Assembly (NCBI RefSeq): GCF_900112415.1
Contig: NZ_FOLV01000002.1
Coordinates: 248,001-312,000, forward strand
Source: Bacillus sp. 491mf
GTDB taxonomy: Bacteria > Bacillota > Bacilli > Bacillales > Bacillaceae_G
DNA: 64,000 nucleotides
Direction of reading: 5' to 3'
Positions 10,212-19,702 of the stretch are shown one piece after another. The notes under the pieces were generated by a model, which was not told the origin of the DNA, did not search any database, and saw nothing but the letters and a program-made list of their open reading frames with translations. Every line of letters starts with the position of its first letter. Within the stretch, counting starts at the first letter, position 1. The translations under genes and the position numbers were made by a program.

Positions 10212-10220
10212 TGTTATAAT
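10212..10220 (+). promoter_or_regulatory. Extended -10 promoter of panBCD
   Basis: TGTTATAAT is a perfect -10 hexamer with an upstream TGN extension. There is no good -35, as expected for an extended -10 promoter. A start near 10227 puts the structured leader at the very 5' end of the transcript. Confidence 0.55.
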
Positions 10221-10232
10221 AAGGGCGAATAT

Positions 10233-10382
10233 GGGCAGTATCAATAGGAACTGCACCGCTATGTGGGAAAATCAAAATAAACATGTGGTTCTGCCTTGAT
10301 CCAAAATAGGACTAGGACAGAGGGATGAATATTGCCGAATGATACTACCCTTCTGCCTTTTTACGGTCAGAAGGGTTTTTTT
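10233..10382 (+). promoter_or_regulatory. Candidate panB leader RNA with terminator
   Basis: The leader opens with GGGCAGTATCA (10233-10243), complementary except for one mismatch to TGATACTACCC (10340-10350), giving a closing helix around about 95 nt. A strong intrinsic terminator follows: CCCTTCTG (10348-10355) with CAGAAGGG (10368-10375), plus CC/GG and a run of T. The last CCC of the closing helix is also the first CCC of the terminator stem, so the two structures compete. This is riboswitch-like logic upstream of pantothenate genes. A 'Pan' RNA motif is known upstream of such genes, but I cannot confirm this is it. Confidence 0.55.
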
Positions 10383-10403
10383 ATATGTTTTTTCATCCGG
10401 CCA

Positions 10404-10430
10404 TCTCCTCTCTCCAGATAAAGGAGGAGA
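10404..10430 (+). promoter_or_regulatory. Hairpin covering the panB ribosome-binding site
   Basis: TCTCCTC (10404-10410) is complementary to GAGGAGA (10424-10430), which contains the panB Shine-Dalgarno. The 7-bp helix (8 with a G-U pair) could mask translation initiation at GTG 10436. Confidence 0.4.
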
Positions 10431-10435
10431 AATTC

Positions 10436-11272
10436 GTGAAAACTGTGACGGATTTTTTGAAAATGAAAGAACAAAATGAGCCGATTGCGATGGTAACTGC
10501 GTATGATTATCCATCGGCAAAGTTTGCTGAAGAAGCAGAAGTTGATATGATTTTAGTTGGAGACTCTCTTGGAATGGTTGTGCTCGGATATGATTCAACA
10601 ATTCCAGTAACAGTTGATGATATGATTCATCATACAAAAGCAGTGCGCCGCGGTGCGAAAAATACATTTGTTGTAACGGATATGCCATTTATGTCTTATC
10701 ACGTTTCACTGCCAGAAACGATGAATAACGCACGCCGCATTATTCAAGAAAGCGGTGCGCATGCTGTAAAAGTTGAAGGAGCAGATGAAGTTGTATCAAT
10801 CATTCGTTTCCTTACAAATGCAGGTATTCCAGTTGTAGCTCATTTAGGATTAACTCCGCAATCTGTCGGTGTGCTAGGTGGCTACAAAGTGCAAGGGAAA
10901 GATGCAGAAAGTGCGAAAAAATTGCTTGAAGATGCGAAAAGGTGTGAAGAGGCAGGAGCAATTGCACTTGTATTAGAATGTGTACCGATGCAATTAGCGG
11001 AACTTGTAACAAAGCAATTAATGATTCCGACTATTGGAATTGGCGCTGGGAATCAAACAGATGGTCAAGTTCTTGTTTATCATGATTTGATTACGTATGG
11101 TGTTAATCGTGTTCCGAAATTTGTGAAGCAATATACGTCTGTACAAGAAGAAATTGTAAGAGGAATTGGACAATATGTTCATGAAGTAAAGCTAAGACAA
11201 TTTCCAGAGAAAGTACATTCGTTTACGATGAAAGAAGAAGAATGTTTAGCGCTATACGGAGGAAAGCAGTAA
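10436..11272 (+). CDS. panB: Ketopantoate hydroxymethyltransferase
   Basis: PanB makes ketopantoate from alpha-ketoisovalerate and methylene-THF, the first committed step toward pantothenate and CoA. The 279-aa (beta/alpha)8 enzyme shows [26 protein letters not shown] and [17 protein letters not shown] 10436 is chosen because AAGGAGGAG precedes it; the in-frame ATG 51 bases upstream lies in the terminator and has no ribosome-binding site. It overlaps panC by one base (TAATG). Confidence 0.95.
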   Translation: MKTVTDFLKMKEQNEPIAMVTAYDYPSAKFAEEAEVDMILVGDSLGMVVLGYDSTIPVTVDDMIHHTKAVRRGAKNTFVVTDMPFMSYHVSLPETMNNARRIIQESGAHAVKVEGADEVVSIIRFLTNAGIPVVAHLGLTPQSVGVLGGYKVQGKDAESAKKLLEDAKRCEEAGAIALVLECVPMQLAELVTKQLMIPTIGIGAGNQTDGQVLVYHDLITYGVNRVPKFVKQYTSVQEEIVRGIGQYVHEVKLRQFPEKVHSFTMKEEECLALYGGKQ

Positions 11273-12120
11273 TGAATATTATTACAACAGTGCAAGAGAT
11301 GCAGCAAATCGCAAGTGAACTTCGTGCAAGTGGAAAGAAAGTTGGATTCGTTCCAACGATGGGGTTTTTACATGAAGGGCATTTGACGTTACTGAGACAA
11401 GCGAAAAAAGAAAATGATATTGTTATATTAAGTATATTTGTAAATCCGTTGCAATTTGGTCCGAATGAAGATTTAGACCGTTATCCGCGTGATATTGAGC
11501 GCGATGAGCGCTTAGCACGTGAAGTAGAAGTGGATTATTTATTTTATCCAAGTGTTGAAGAAATGTATCCAGAAGAGCGAACAACGAATATTGAAGTGAT
11601 AAAGCGCACGAATGTTTTATGCGGAAGGCAGCGACCTGGTCATTTTGAAGGCGTTGTAACAGTATTGATGAAGCTTTTCAATATTACAATGCCAAATCGT
11701 GCGTATTTTGGGATGAAAGATGCACAACAAGTAGCGGTTATTGAAGGATTTGTTGGTGACTATAATTTTCCTGTTACAATTGTGCCAGTTGACATTGTAA
11801 GGGAAGAAGATGGATTAGCACGCAGTTCTCGCAACGTTTACTTATCAGAAAGGGAACGCCAAGAGGCACCGCATTTATATAAAAGCTTATGTATGGCAAA
11901 AGAGAAAATCGTTAAAGGAGAACGTAGTCCAGAACAGATTACGAACTTCATTAAAGAATATATTGAAATAAATACACATGGTATGGTCGATTATGCTGAT
12001 ATATATGCGTATCCGAATTTAACTGAGGCCCAGCAAATAAACGGACGTATGATTATTGCAATTGCTGTAAAGTTTGAAAATGCACGACTAATAGATAATA
12101 TTACATTTACGGTTCAATAA
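11272..12120 (+). CDS. panC: Pantothenate synthetase
   Basis: PanC condenses pantoate and beta-alanine with ATP. The 282-aa protein has the nucleotidyltransferase motifs [11 protein letters not shown] (HIGH-like), [21 protein letters not shown], and SSRNVYLS (KMSKS equivalent). The start at 11272 shares the A of the panB stop and follows GGAGG. Length is typical. Confidence 0.96.
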   Translation: MNIITTVQEMQQIASELRASGKKVGFVPTMGFLHEGHLTLLRQAKKENDIVILSIFVNPLQFGPNEDLDRYPRDIERDERLAREVEVDYLFYPSVEEMYPEERTTNIEVIKRTNVLCGRQRPGHFEGVVTVLMKLFNITMPNRAYFGMKDAQQVAVIEGFVGDYNFPVTIVPVDIVREEDGLARSSRNVYLSERERQEAPHLYKSLCMAKEKIVKGERSPEQITNFIKEYIEINTHGMVDYADIYAYPNLTEAQQINGRMIIAIAVKFENARLIDNITFTVQ

Positions 12121-12132
12121 GGGGGAGCAACT

Positions 12133-12516
12133 ATGTTTCGCACAATGATGAGAGCGAAGTTACATCGCGGTACAGTAACAGAAGCAAACTTAAATTATGT
12201 AGGAAGTATTACAATCGATGAAGATCTAATGGATGCAGTCGGGATTGTGGAAAATGAGAAAGTACAAATTGTGAACAATAATAATGGTGCACGTCTAGAA
12301 ACATATGTAATAAAAGGAGAACGCGGTACGGGGGTCATTTGTTTAAATGGTGCAGCTGCTCGTCTTGTTCAACCAGGGGATAAAGTGATTATAATTTGCT
12401 ACGGACTCGTTTCAGAAGACAAAGTATTAACACATATTCCGAAAATTGCTGTTTTAGATGATAATAATCAAATTGTGGAAATGCTTGGAGCGGAAAAAGC
12501 AGGCACGGTTTTATAA
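12133..12516 (+). CDS. panD: Aspartate 1-decarboxylase proenzyme
   Basis: PanD makes beta-alanine from aspartate using a pyruvoyl cofactor created by self-cleavage. The 127-aa sequence has the cleavage site Gly24-Ser25 in YVGSITID and conserved Lys9, and [15 protein letters not shown] near the C-terminus. It completes the pathway with panB and panC in the same operon. Confidence 0.97.
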   Translation: MFRTMMRAKLHRGTVTEANLNYVGSITIDEDLMDAVGIVENEKVQIVNNNNGARLETYVIKGERGTGVICLNGAAARLVQPGDKVIIICYGLVSEDKVLTHIPKIAVLDDNNQIVEMLGAEKAGTVL

Positions 12517-12521
12517 TGGAT

Positions 12522-12562
12522 AAGAAAAGCTATCTCTGAAAAAAAGAGATAGCTTTTCTTAT
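12522..12562 (+). terminator. Terminator of panBCD
   Basis: A 16-bp perfect stem: AAGAAAAGCTATCTCT with AGAGATAGCTTTTCTT, six bases after the panD stop. It is A-rich on one side and T-rich on the other, so it could act in both directions. Confidence 0.85.
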
Positions 12563-12676
12563 GGGAAAGCAAAATCATTTCATTTTTCGTATCTTTTCAT
12601 TAAGATGATGGAAAACGTGGTATAGTAACACTATAGAAATTTTGTTGGGCAAAGGTAAGAAATTGAGGTGTCATTG

Positions 12677-15466
12677 ATGAGTAAGCGTTATGTCGTAGTC
12701 GATTTAGAAACGACAGGGAATGCCTGGAAAGATGGAAAAGATAGAATTACTCAAATTGCAGCAGTTGTTGTAGAGGATGGAGAAATTCTTGAAATTTTCT
12801 CTTCTTTTGTAAACCCCGAACGGGACATTCCACCATTTATTACAGAATTGACGGGGATTGATGAAACACTTGTGAAACAAGCTCCGTTATTCCGAGATGT
12901 GGCGCCGATGATTATTGAACTATTACAAGGTGCGTACTTCGTTGCGCATAACGTTCATTTTGATTGGAATTTTTTGAAAGAAGAATTACGGCTAGCTGGA
13001 TTCTCAGAAATAACATGTTCGAAAATTGATACAGTTGAGCTGGCGCATATTTTATTGCCAACAGCTGATAGTTATAAATTACGCGATTTAGCCAAAAGGT
13101 ATGGTTTTGATCATGACCAGCCTCATCGTGCTGATAGTGATGCAATGGCAACAGCAGAGATATTTTTACAATTACTTTCTAAAATGGAAAGTTTGCCACT
13201 CGTTACGTTGCAATCGCTATATGAGCTAAGTGATATGTTTCAAAGTAACATTGGAGATATTATGTCTGCATGTATTTTAAATAAAATGATGCATGGAACA
13301 GATGATGAGAAGCAATATGACATCTATCGGAATATTGCTTTAGGTAAACGTAATTATACATTGCAGATTGGAGATGATTCTCCTACTGACTTTTCTTCTT
13401 TTTTAACAGAAACGATGCACCGATTAAGGGAAGTAATGCCGTCTTTTGAAAAAAGAGAAGGGCAGCAAATGATGATAAATGAGGTTTACGAAGCGCTTCG
13501 AGACGCTCGTTTTTCGTTAATTGAAGCAGGAACAGGTACAGGAAAAACGTTAGCATATTTACTCCCTAGTATTTTTTATGCGAAAGAAACAGAACAACCA
13601 GTAGTCATAAGCACACAAACGGTGCAGCTGCAGCAACAAATTTTAGCAAAAGAAATCCCGCTGCTGAAAACGATACTTCCGTTTCCATTTGAAGTAGCAA
13701 TGTTAAAAGGAAGAAAGCATTATTTGTGTTTGCATAAATTTGAGCATGCATTGGGAGAAATTGAAAACAATTATGATAATGCATTAACGAAAGCGAAAAT
13801 TTTAGTTTGGCTCCTTGATACAGAATCAGGAGATCGAGATGAGCTGAATATTCCAGCTGGCGGGAAGCTATTGTGGGAACGAATTTGCAGTGATGCTCAT
13901 AGTCCGAGTCGGATGCAAAGCGCCTGGTTTAGCCGCTGCTTTTACCAACGTGCTAAAAACAAAGCGTTATTTGCAGATGTTGTTGTCACAAATCATACGT
14001 TGTTATTTCAGGATTTTGCAAGTAGAGAACCATTGCTTGCTTCATGTGAACATATTATCTTTGATGAAGCTCATCATCTTGAGGAAACGGCAAGTAAAGC
14101 GTTAGGAGAGCAATTTTCTTGTATGTATTTTCAAATCGTGTTATCACGATTTGGTACGCTAGAAACATCTAATGTATTAGCTAAAGCGTATGATATGATG
14201 AAGCAATCACAAACTGCTTCACGTTCTACGTTTCAAACGATTAGCTATATGTTGAAAGAAATAAAGTTTGATGCAGATGAATTATTTCAAATGATGCGCA
14301 CGTTTATATTTCAAAAAACAAAGCAGGAACATGTATCTGGAAATATCCCGCTTATTTATCGTTATGATGTAAAGAAGGAAAGAGGTAAGCTTTGGCGCAG
14401 TATTGTGGAATTAACAGATCGTTTTGTTCACCAATTAGGGCGAGTACTTACGCTATTAGAAAAACAATGTGAAATATTGCAAAAGCAAAGTGAATGGGAA
14501 CTACATATGGTTACCGGAGAGTTTGTGCATCTTACTGAAGTTCTTTCTAAAATGACCCAATCGTTACGGATACTTATTTTAGAAGAAACGAGCCATGTGA
14601 CATGGATGGAAGCTGAAACGAAAGGAACTATCCATGCAACGATTTTATACGCGCAGCCCGTTAATATTAGTGATTTATTTGCTGATCAATTTTTGGCGCG
14701 AAAACGAAGTGTTATATTTACCTCAGCCACTTTAACGGTAAATGATACGTTTGATTATATAGAAGCGGAGCTTGGTTTAGAGGATTTTACACCAAATACA
14801 GTAACGATCCCATCACCGTTTCATTATGAAGAGAAAGTAAAGTTAATGGTTTCAACAGATGTTCCGCATATTAAACATGTAAGGGAAGATGAGTATGTAA
14901 AAGCGGTTTCGAACCATATTACAAAAATTGCGAAAGCTACAAATGGTCGAATGCTCGTTTTATTTACATCATACGAAATGTTAAAAGAAGTATATGAGGT
15001 ATTAAAGAAGATCGATGAGCTAGAAGAATTCCTTTTATTAACACAAAGTGTTCATAACCGTAGTCGCACTAGAATGATTCGAAAGTTTCAAGAGTTTGAA
15101 AAGGCCGTTTTATTAGGAACAAGCAGTTTTTGGGAAGGAATTGACATACCAGGAGAAGCATTAAGTTGTCTTGTTATCGTGCGTCTTCCATTCACATCAC
15201 CGCATCAGCCGATGATGCAAGCGAAAGGTGAACGATTAAAAGAAAAGGGAGAAGATCCATTTACACAACTAGCTCTGCCGCAAGCAATTCTTCGTTTTAA
15301 ACAAGGGTTCGGCCGTCTTATTCGTACAACAACGGATACAGGAACAGTGTTTGTGTTAGATCGTCGTCTTACTGCATCTTTTTACGGAAAACGATTTCTT
15401 CAATCGATTCCAAGTATTCCACTGTATGAAGGACCATTAGACGATTTAATCAAAAAAATGGAGTAA
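12677..15466 (+). CDS. dinG: DinG-type helicase with exonuclease domain
   Basis: A 929-aa fusion. The N-terminal DEDDh 3'-5' exonuclease domain (DLETTG near residue 10, then HNVHFDWNF and HRADSDA) precedes an XPD-like superfamily 2 helicase. That part has Walker A EAGTGTGKT, the FDEAHH box, TSATL, SSFWEGIDIPG, and QGFGRLIR (motif VI). Between motifs I and II there are only scattered Cys (YLCLHK, RICSD, SRCFYQ), so the four-Cys Fe-S cluster of XPD proteins looks incomplete. S. aureus DinG is known to act mainly as an exonuclease. ATG 12677 is preferred over GTG 12668, which lies inside the ribosome-binding site. Confidence 0.92.
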   Translation: MSKRYVVVDLETTGNAWKDGKDRITQIAAVVVEDGEILEIFSSFVNPERDIPPFITELTGIDETLVKQAPLFRDVAPMIIELLQGAYFVAHNVHFDWNFLKEELRLAGFSEITCSKIDTVELAHILLPTADSYKLRDLAKRYGFDHDQPHRADSDAMATAEIFLQLLSKMESLPLVTLQSLYELSDMFQSNIGDIMSACILNKMMHGTDDEKQYDIYRNIALGKRNYTLQIGDDSPTDFSSFLTETMHRLREVMPSFEKREGQQMMINEVYEALRDARFSLIEAGTGTGKTLAYLLPSIFYAKETEQPVVISTQTVQLQQQILAKEIPLLKTILPFPFEVAMLKGRKHYLCLHKFEHALGEIENNYDNALTKAKILVWLLDTESGDRDELNIPAGGKLLWERICSDAHSPSRMQSAWFSRCFYQRAKNKALFADVVVTNHTLLFQDFASREPLLASCEHIIFDEAHHLEETASKALGEQFSCMYFQIVLSRFGTLETSNVLAKAYDMMKQSQTASRSTFQTISYMLKEIKFDADELFQMMRTFIFQKTKQEHVSGNIPLIYRYDVKKERGKLWRSIVELTDRFVHQLGRVLTLLEKQCEILQKQSEWELHMVTGEFVHLTEVLSKMTQSLRILILEETSHVTWMEAETKGTIHATILYAQPVNISDLFADQFLARKRSVIFTSATLTVNDTFDYIEAELGLEDFTPNTVTIPSPFHYEEKVKLMVSTDVPHIKHVREDEYVKAVSNHITKIAKATNGRMLVLFTSYEMLKEVYEVLKKIDELEEFLLLTQSVHNRSRTRMIRKFQEFEKAVLLGTSSFWEGIDIPGEALSCLVIVRLPFTSPHQPMMQAKGERLKEKGEDPFTQLALPQAILRFKQGFGRLIRTTTDTGTVFVLDRRLTASFYGKRFLQSIPSIPLYEGPLDDLIKKME

Positions 15467-15798
15467 GAGTAGAAATTTCATCAGTAGAGGAACTTGAGAT
15501 AAATTTATCCCACTTTTTTTGGGGGGAATAAGACTCAAAACTAATGAAAATTTCACTTTATAAAAGTTAACGCCTGAAGCACATTTGCTTCAGGCGTAAC
15601 ATGTGGGTAGGAGGAATTTTTATTTTTTCATACATTAAATATAGAAATACAACGGTTTTCGACTTCAAACCTTTTTTTGAAGAACATGTCCTGCTATAAT
15701 AGATGGGTGATGAAGCAGGGGTTGGAAAGAATGTACCCTTATTGTAACCGCAATGCGTTCTTTTATAATTAGAAATTTTGTGTAACGGAGGAGTTTGC
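15467..15798. other. Gap with hairpins between dinG and ypmA
   Basis: No gene. A perfect ACGCCTGAAGC/GCTTCAGGCGT hairpin (about 15570-15597) lies about 100 bases past dinG, and an imperfect TTATCCC...GGGAATAA hairpin lies near 15509-15531. Both are plausible dinG terminators. Promoter-like sequence for ypmA is not clear. Confidence 0.5.
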
Positions 15799-15969
15799 AT
15801 GGAGAAGAAAATTGAAGTATTATCAACGACGCGTCTGACGTACTCGTCGGATTTATATAAGGTTGTTGATAGTTTAAATCGAACATTAAAAGAAAAAGAT
15901 CTGATGTTCGGATTAGCATTAGACGAAAATGAAAAAGAGACAGCAATTTTTACGATTTACAGAACGTAG
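15799..15969 (+). CDS. ypmA: Small conserved protein YpmA
   Basis: A 56-aa conserved Bacillus protein (YpmA/DUF4264 type) of unknown function. The start ATG 15799 follows CGGAGGAG. Landmarks are VLSTTRLTYSSDLYKVVD and a glutamate-rich C-terminal third. It is seven bases upstream of ypmB, and its synteny with ypmB-aspB matches B. subtilis. Confidence 0.85.
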   Translation: MEKKIEVLSTTRLTYSSDLYKVVDSLNRTLKEKDLMFGLALDENEKETAIFTIYRT

Positions 15970-15976
15970 TGATACA

Positions 15977-16453
15977 ATGAAAAAGTGGATTTTGACAATT
16001 TTGATTGTAATCGTTGCAATTGTTTTATACGGGGGTCACATTTATAATACGTCTATGGAGAAAAAAGTTCCGAAAGAATCGAAAACAGTTGAGGTTGCAA
16101 AGGAAAAAGCAAAACTCACAAACGTAACAAAAATCGATTATTATAACGGCAAAACTCCATATGAAGTTGTACAAGGTGTGAATGAAAAAGGAGAACAATA
16201 TATCGTTTGGGTGCCTGAGAAAAAAGGAGAAATTTTGGTGCAAAAAGCAAGCAAAGGTATCTCTGAAAAAGAAGCATTGCAAATTGTTGCAAAGGAACGA
16301 AAACCAAAGCAATTTGTCAAAGCAAAATTAGGCGCCGAAAACAATGTTCCATTATGGGAAGTTACATATATTGATGATGAAAATCGTTATACTTACTATT
16401 ATCTTGCTTTTCAAGATGGTAAGTTTTTGAAACGATATAGTATTGAAAAATAA
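15977..16453 (+). CDS. ypmB: Membrane-anchored YpmB, PepSY-like
   Basis: A 158-aa protein with one N-terminal membrane anchor (WILTILIVIVAIVLYGG, residues 4-20) and an extracytoplasmic region resembling DUF5590/PepSY (KGISEKEALQIV, LWEVTYIDDENRYTYYYL). PepSY modules usually modulate proteases or wall enzymes; here the role is unknown. ATG 15977 has a weak ribosome-binding site just after the ypmA stop, which suggests translational coupling. Confidence 0.82.
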   Translation: MKKWILTILIVIVAIVLYGGHIYNTSMEKKVPKESKTVEVAKEKAKLTNVTKIDYYNGKTPYEVVQGVNEKGEQYIVWVPEKKGEILVQKASKGISEKEALQIVAKERKPKQFVKAKLGAENNVPLWEVTYIDDENRYTYYYLAFQDGKFLKRYSIEK

Positions 16454-16471
16454 GTGCAGGGGGAACTCAGG

Positions 16472-17659
16472 ATGAAATTAGCAAAGCGAGTAGCTGCTCT
16501 AACACCATCTTCAACGTTAGAAATTACAGCAAAGGCACAAGCGTTAAAAGCGGAAGGACATGATGTGATTGGCTTAGGAGCAGGAGAGCCTGACTTTAAT
16601 ACGCCAGAGCATATTATAGAAGCTGCCTATAAAGCAATGTTAGAAGGTTATACAAAATATACACCAACTGGTGGATTAGCTGCGCTAAAACAAGAAATTA
16701 TCAAAAAATTTGAGCGTGACCAAGGCATATCTTATGAACCATCTCAAATTATTGTATGTAACGGTGCAAAACACGCTTTATATACGTTGTTTCAAGTGTT
16801 ACTTGATGAAGGTGATGAAGTTATTATTCCAACTCCGTATTGGGTAAGTTATCCAGAACAAGTGAAGCTTGCAGGCGGAGAGCCAGTATATGTAGATGGT
16901 TTGGAAGAAAATCATTACAAAATAACACCGGAGCAATTACGTCAAGTAATTACAGAGAAAACGAAAGCTGTAATTATTAACTCACCTAGCAACCCAACAG
17001 GGATGATTTATAGTAAAGAAGAGCTACAACAGCTTGGACAAGTATGTTTAGAGCATGACATTTTAATCGTTTCTGATGAAATTTATGAGAAGTTAATTTA
17101 TGGCGATGCCGAGTATACATCAATTGCTCAGCTTTCTAACGAATTACAAGAACAAACGCTTATTATTAACGGTGTATCAAAATCGCATTCGATGACAGGA
17201 TGGCGTATTGGCTATGCAGCAGGTAATAAAGAACTCATTAAGGCAATGACAAACTTAGCGAGTCACAGCACGTCAAACCCTACTTCAATTGCACAGTACG
17301 GAACGATTGCTGCTTATGCTGGTGATCAACAGCCTGTAGAAATCATGCGCAGAGCATTTGAAGAACGACTAAATATCGTGTATGATAAGCTAATTCAAAT
17401 TCCTGGGTTCACTTGTATTAAACCACAAGGAGCATTCTATTTGTTCCCCAATGTAAAAGAAGCAGTCGCATTAGCTGGTTATGAAACGGTTGATGAATGG
17501 GCAAAAGCGTTGTTAGAAGAAGAAAAAGTTGCTCTTGTTCCAGGAACAGGATTCGGAGCACCGAACAATGTTCGTTTATCGTATGCGACTTCACTAGAAC
17601 AGCTAGAGAAAGCGTTAGAACGTATTCATAGATTTATGAAGAACAAAATGGAAGGCTAA
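16472..17659 (+). CDS. aspB: Pyridoxal-phosphate aspartate aminotransferase
   Basis: This 395-aa class I aminotransferase interconverts aspartate and oxaloacetate. Visible landmarks are GAGEPDFNTP, NSPSNPTGM, DEIYEKL, the PLP lysine in GVSKSHSMTGWRIGY, and RLSYATS with the substrate arginine. ATG 16472 follows GGGGGAACTCAGG; an in-frame GTG 16454 abuts the ypmB stop. In B. subtilis asnS follows aspB; here the next gene is dnaD. Confidence 0.94.
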   Translation: MKLAKRVAALTPSSTLEITAKAQALKAEGHDVIGLGAGEPDFNTPEHIIEAAYKAMLEGYTKYTPTGGLAALKQEIIKKFERDQGISYEPSQIIVCNGAKHALYTLFQVLLDEGDEVIIPTPYWVSYPEQVKLAGGEPVYVDGLEENHYKITPEQLRQVITEKTKAVIINSPSNPTGMIYSKEELQQLGQVCLEHDILIVSDEIYEKLIYGDAEYTSIAQLSNELQEQTLIINGVSKSHSMTGWRIGYAAGNKELIKAMTNLASHSTSNPTSIAQYGTIAAYAGDQQPVEIMRRAFEERLNIVYDKLIQIPGFTCIKPQGAFYLFPNVKEAVALAGYETVDEWAKALLEEEKVALVPGTGFGAPNNVRLSYATSLEQLEKALERIHRFMKNKMEG

Positions 17660-17718
17660 GCACAGTTCTTTCATTCTGACTTCTACAAACTGTTTTTTTA
17701 TTCGACAGTTCAAATGAT

Positions 17719-17747
17719 ACCTCCCTATATGAAAGGGAGGTTTTTTT
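17719..17747 (+). terminator. Terminator of ypmA-ypmB-aspB
   Basis: CCTCCCT pairs with AGGGAGG around TATATGAA and is followed by seven T. Confidence 0.85.
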
Positions 17748-17810
17748 GACGAATTGTGCCAAAAAGAAATACGAAAAGGTGTGTTATACTAGAAAGCGAG
17801 GTGTTTGAAT

Positions 17811-18518
17811 ATGAAGAAGAAAATCATGTTGGAATGGTTTGAACAAGGTAGTATTGCGATTCCAAAATTATTAATGATGCATTACAAAAAACTTGGTTTA
17901 AACGAAATTGAGTTTATGGTACTTTTGCATGTACACACATTTTTAGAATCAGGAAACTCTTTTCCGACACCAGGAGAAATTGCAGAGCGAATGACGATTA
18001 CACAAACAAAGTGTATGGAGATTATTCAGGCGTTAATTCAGAAAGGTTTTTTAGCTTTAGAAGGAGGCCGGAAACCTGGGGCAATGATTTGTGAAAGTTA
18101 TTCACTTCAGCCTCTTTGGGAAAAAATATTACATTTTTTAATGAGTGAAAACATTGAAGAAGAAGAGCGAGAACAAAAACAATTACAAATAAATTTATAT
18201 ACAGTATTTGAGCATGAATTTGGCAGACCCTTATCTCCATTTGAGTGTGAGACGTTAGCGATGTGGCAAGATCAAGATCATCACGATCCTCTTTTAATTC
18301 AAGCAGCCCTTCGTGAAGCTGTTATGAGTGGAAAACTGAACTTCCGTTATATTGATCGTATCCTGTTTGAATGGAAGAAGAACGGTATTAAGACAGTCGA
18401 TCAAGCACAAAATCAAGGCCGGAAATTTAGAGAAAGTCAACAGCGGAATCAGCAAGTATCACGCCAAGAAACGAAGTATACTGGAAAAGTACCATTTTAT
18501 AATTGGTTAGAGCAGTAA
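17811..18518 (+). CDS. dnaD: DNA replication initiation protein DnaD
   Basis: DnaD acts early in replication initiation and restart, with DnaA/PriA, DnaB and DnaI, before helicase loading. The 235-aa protein has an N-terminal winged-helix domain (about 1-110) and a C-terminal DnaB/DnaD domain (about 130-200, with FEHEFGRPLSPFECE and FRYIDRILFEWKKNG, the YxxxI-type motif). ATG 17811 is preferred to TTG 17805 (GAGGTG 10 bases upstream). nth and ypoC follow as an operon. Confidence 0.95.
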   Translation: MKKKIMLEWFEQGSIAIPKLLMMHYKKLGLNEIEFMVLLHVHTFLESGNSFPTPGEIAERMTITQTKCMEIIQALIQKGFLALEGGRKPGAMICESYSLQPLWEKILHFLMSENIEEEEREQKQLQINLYTVFEHEFGRPLSPFECETLAMWQDQDHHDPLLIQAALREAVMSGKLNFRYIDRILFEWKKNGIKTVDQAQNQGRKFRESQQRNQQVSRQETKYTGKVPFYNWLEQ

Positions 18519-18533
18519 TGGTAGGAGGAAATA

Positions 18534-19190
18534 ATGCTAAATAAAACACAAATTAGACACTGTCTCGATGTAATGGGAGAGATGTATCCGGAAGCACATT
18601 GTGAACTGAATCATGACAACGCATTTGAACTTGTTATTGCGGTTGCGCTATCTGCACAGTGTACAGATGTTCTAGTAAATAAAGTAACAAAAAGTTTATT
18701 TCAGAAATATAAAACACCAGAAGATTATTTAAAGGTGTCTTTAGAAGAATTACAGCAAGATATTCGCTCGATTGGTTTGTACAGAAATAAGGCGAAAAAT
18801 ATTCAAAAGCTATGCCATATGCTTATTGATGAATATGGCGGAGAGGTGCCGCAAGACCGAGATGAATTAACGAAGCTACCAGGTGTAGGACGAAAAACAG
18901 CAAACGTTGTTGTCTCTGTTGCATTTGGTGTTCCAGCAATTGCAGTTGATACGCACGTAGAGCGCGTAAGTAAACGACTTGCCTTATGTAAATGGAAAGA
19001 TTCTGTGTTAGAAGTAGAAAAGACGTTAATGAAGAAAGTACCGATAGAAGAGTGGGGCGTAACACATCACCGCATGATATTCTTTGGGCGTTATCACTGT
19101 AAGGCACAGCGTCCGCAGTGTGAAGAATGCCAGCTATTAGAGTTATGTCGTGAAGGAAAGAAGCGCATGAAGGAGAAGAAAAAGAAATGA
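18534..19190 (+). CDS. nth: Endonuclease III
   Basis: Nth is a bifunctional glycosylase/AP lyase for oxidised pyrimidines. The 218-aa sequence has the catalytic Lys in SAQCTDVLVNKVT, the helix-hairpin-helix LPGVGRKTANVV, the catalytic Asp in AVDTHVERVSKR, and the [4Fe-4S] spacing C-x6-C-x2-C-x5-C near residues 190-206. It overlaps ypoC by four bases. Confidence 0.96.
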   Translation: MLNKTQIRHCLDVMGEMYPEAHCELNHDNAFELVIAVALSAQCTDVLVNKVTKSLFQKYKTPEDYLKVSLEELQQDIRSIGLYRNKAKNIQKLCHMLIDEYGGEVPQDRDELTKLPGVGRKTANVVVSVAFGVPAIAVDTHVERVSKRLALCKWKDSVLEVEKTLMKKVPIEEWGVTHHRMIFFGRYHCKAQRPQCEECQLLELCREGKKRMKEKKKK

Positions 19191-19702
19191 AGCAAGTACT
19201 TGAAATACCGAATGACTTTCGGTGCAACCCTTTCTTTGAAGATATGAATGTCATCGAATACAATGCAGAGAGATCATTTGGGGAGCTTTTAGAGGAGACG
19301 TACTTTTTCTTTGATATTGAGCAGGGATATAAGCCATGGAATGAGATGGAAATGAGCATTCCTACTGTATTAGGCTTATGGAAAGAACAAAAAGAAGAGA
19401 TTTCTATGTTATTTCGAAATCGAAACAAAAAAGAAGCGAAAGATCCGATGGTGCAATTTGCAGGACATCTTTTATCCATTTTACACTGGATGAATGGAAC
19501 ACCTGTTACAAGTTTACAAAATATGAGCGAACAAATCGACAGACTTGAGAAAAAGCCAGTTAACTTTTTAGAACGATTTTCATTCATTATGAATAAGCCA
19601 AATCATTACCATTCCTTCATTCAGCTCACACAGTTGTATGAAGAAATGGAAAAGTTATATGTAAAAGTACTTATTATGCAAAAGAAGCCATCTTCCCGTT
19701 AG
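19187..19702 (+). CDS. ypoC: Conserved protein YpoC
   Basis: A 171-aa soluble protein with no catalytic motif I can name. Position after nth and before the oppositely oriented ponA matches B. subtilis ypoC. The start overlaps the nth stop. The stop codon lies inside the shared terminator. Function is unknown. Confidence 0.8.
   Translation: MKQVLEIPNDFRCNPFFEDMNVIEYNAERSFGELLEETYFFFDIEQGYKPWNEMEMSIPTVLGLWKEQKEEISMLFRNRNKKEAKDPMVQFAGHLLSILHWMNGTPVTSLQNMSEQIDRLEKKPVNFLERFSFIMNKPNHYHSFIQLTQLYEEMEKLYVKVLIMQKKPSSR

Noticed and set aside
10233-10350. T-box leader upstream of panB
   Set aside because: No T-box consensus (TGGNACCGCG-type) sequence and no specifier stem; pan genes are not T-box targets here.
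10272-10688. 138-codon minus-strand frame
   Set aside because: Antisense to the panB leader and panB; no ribosome-binding site.
15665-15946. 93-codon minus-strand frame
   Set aside because: Antisense to ypmA, which is conserved in synteny and has a clear ribosome-binding site.
18823-19587. 254-codon minus-strand frame
   Set aside because: Antisense to nth and ypoC, both of which have family features and good starts.
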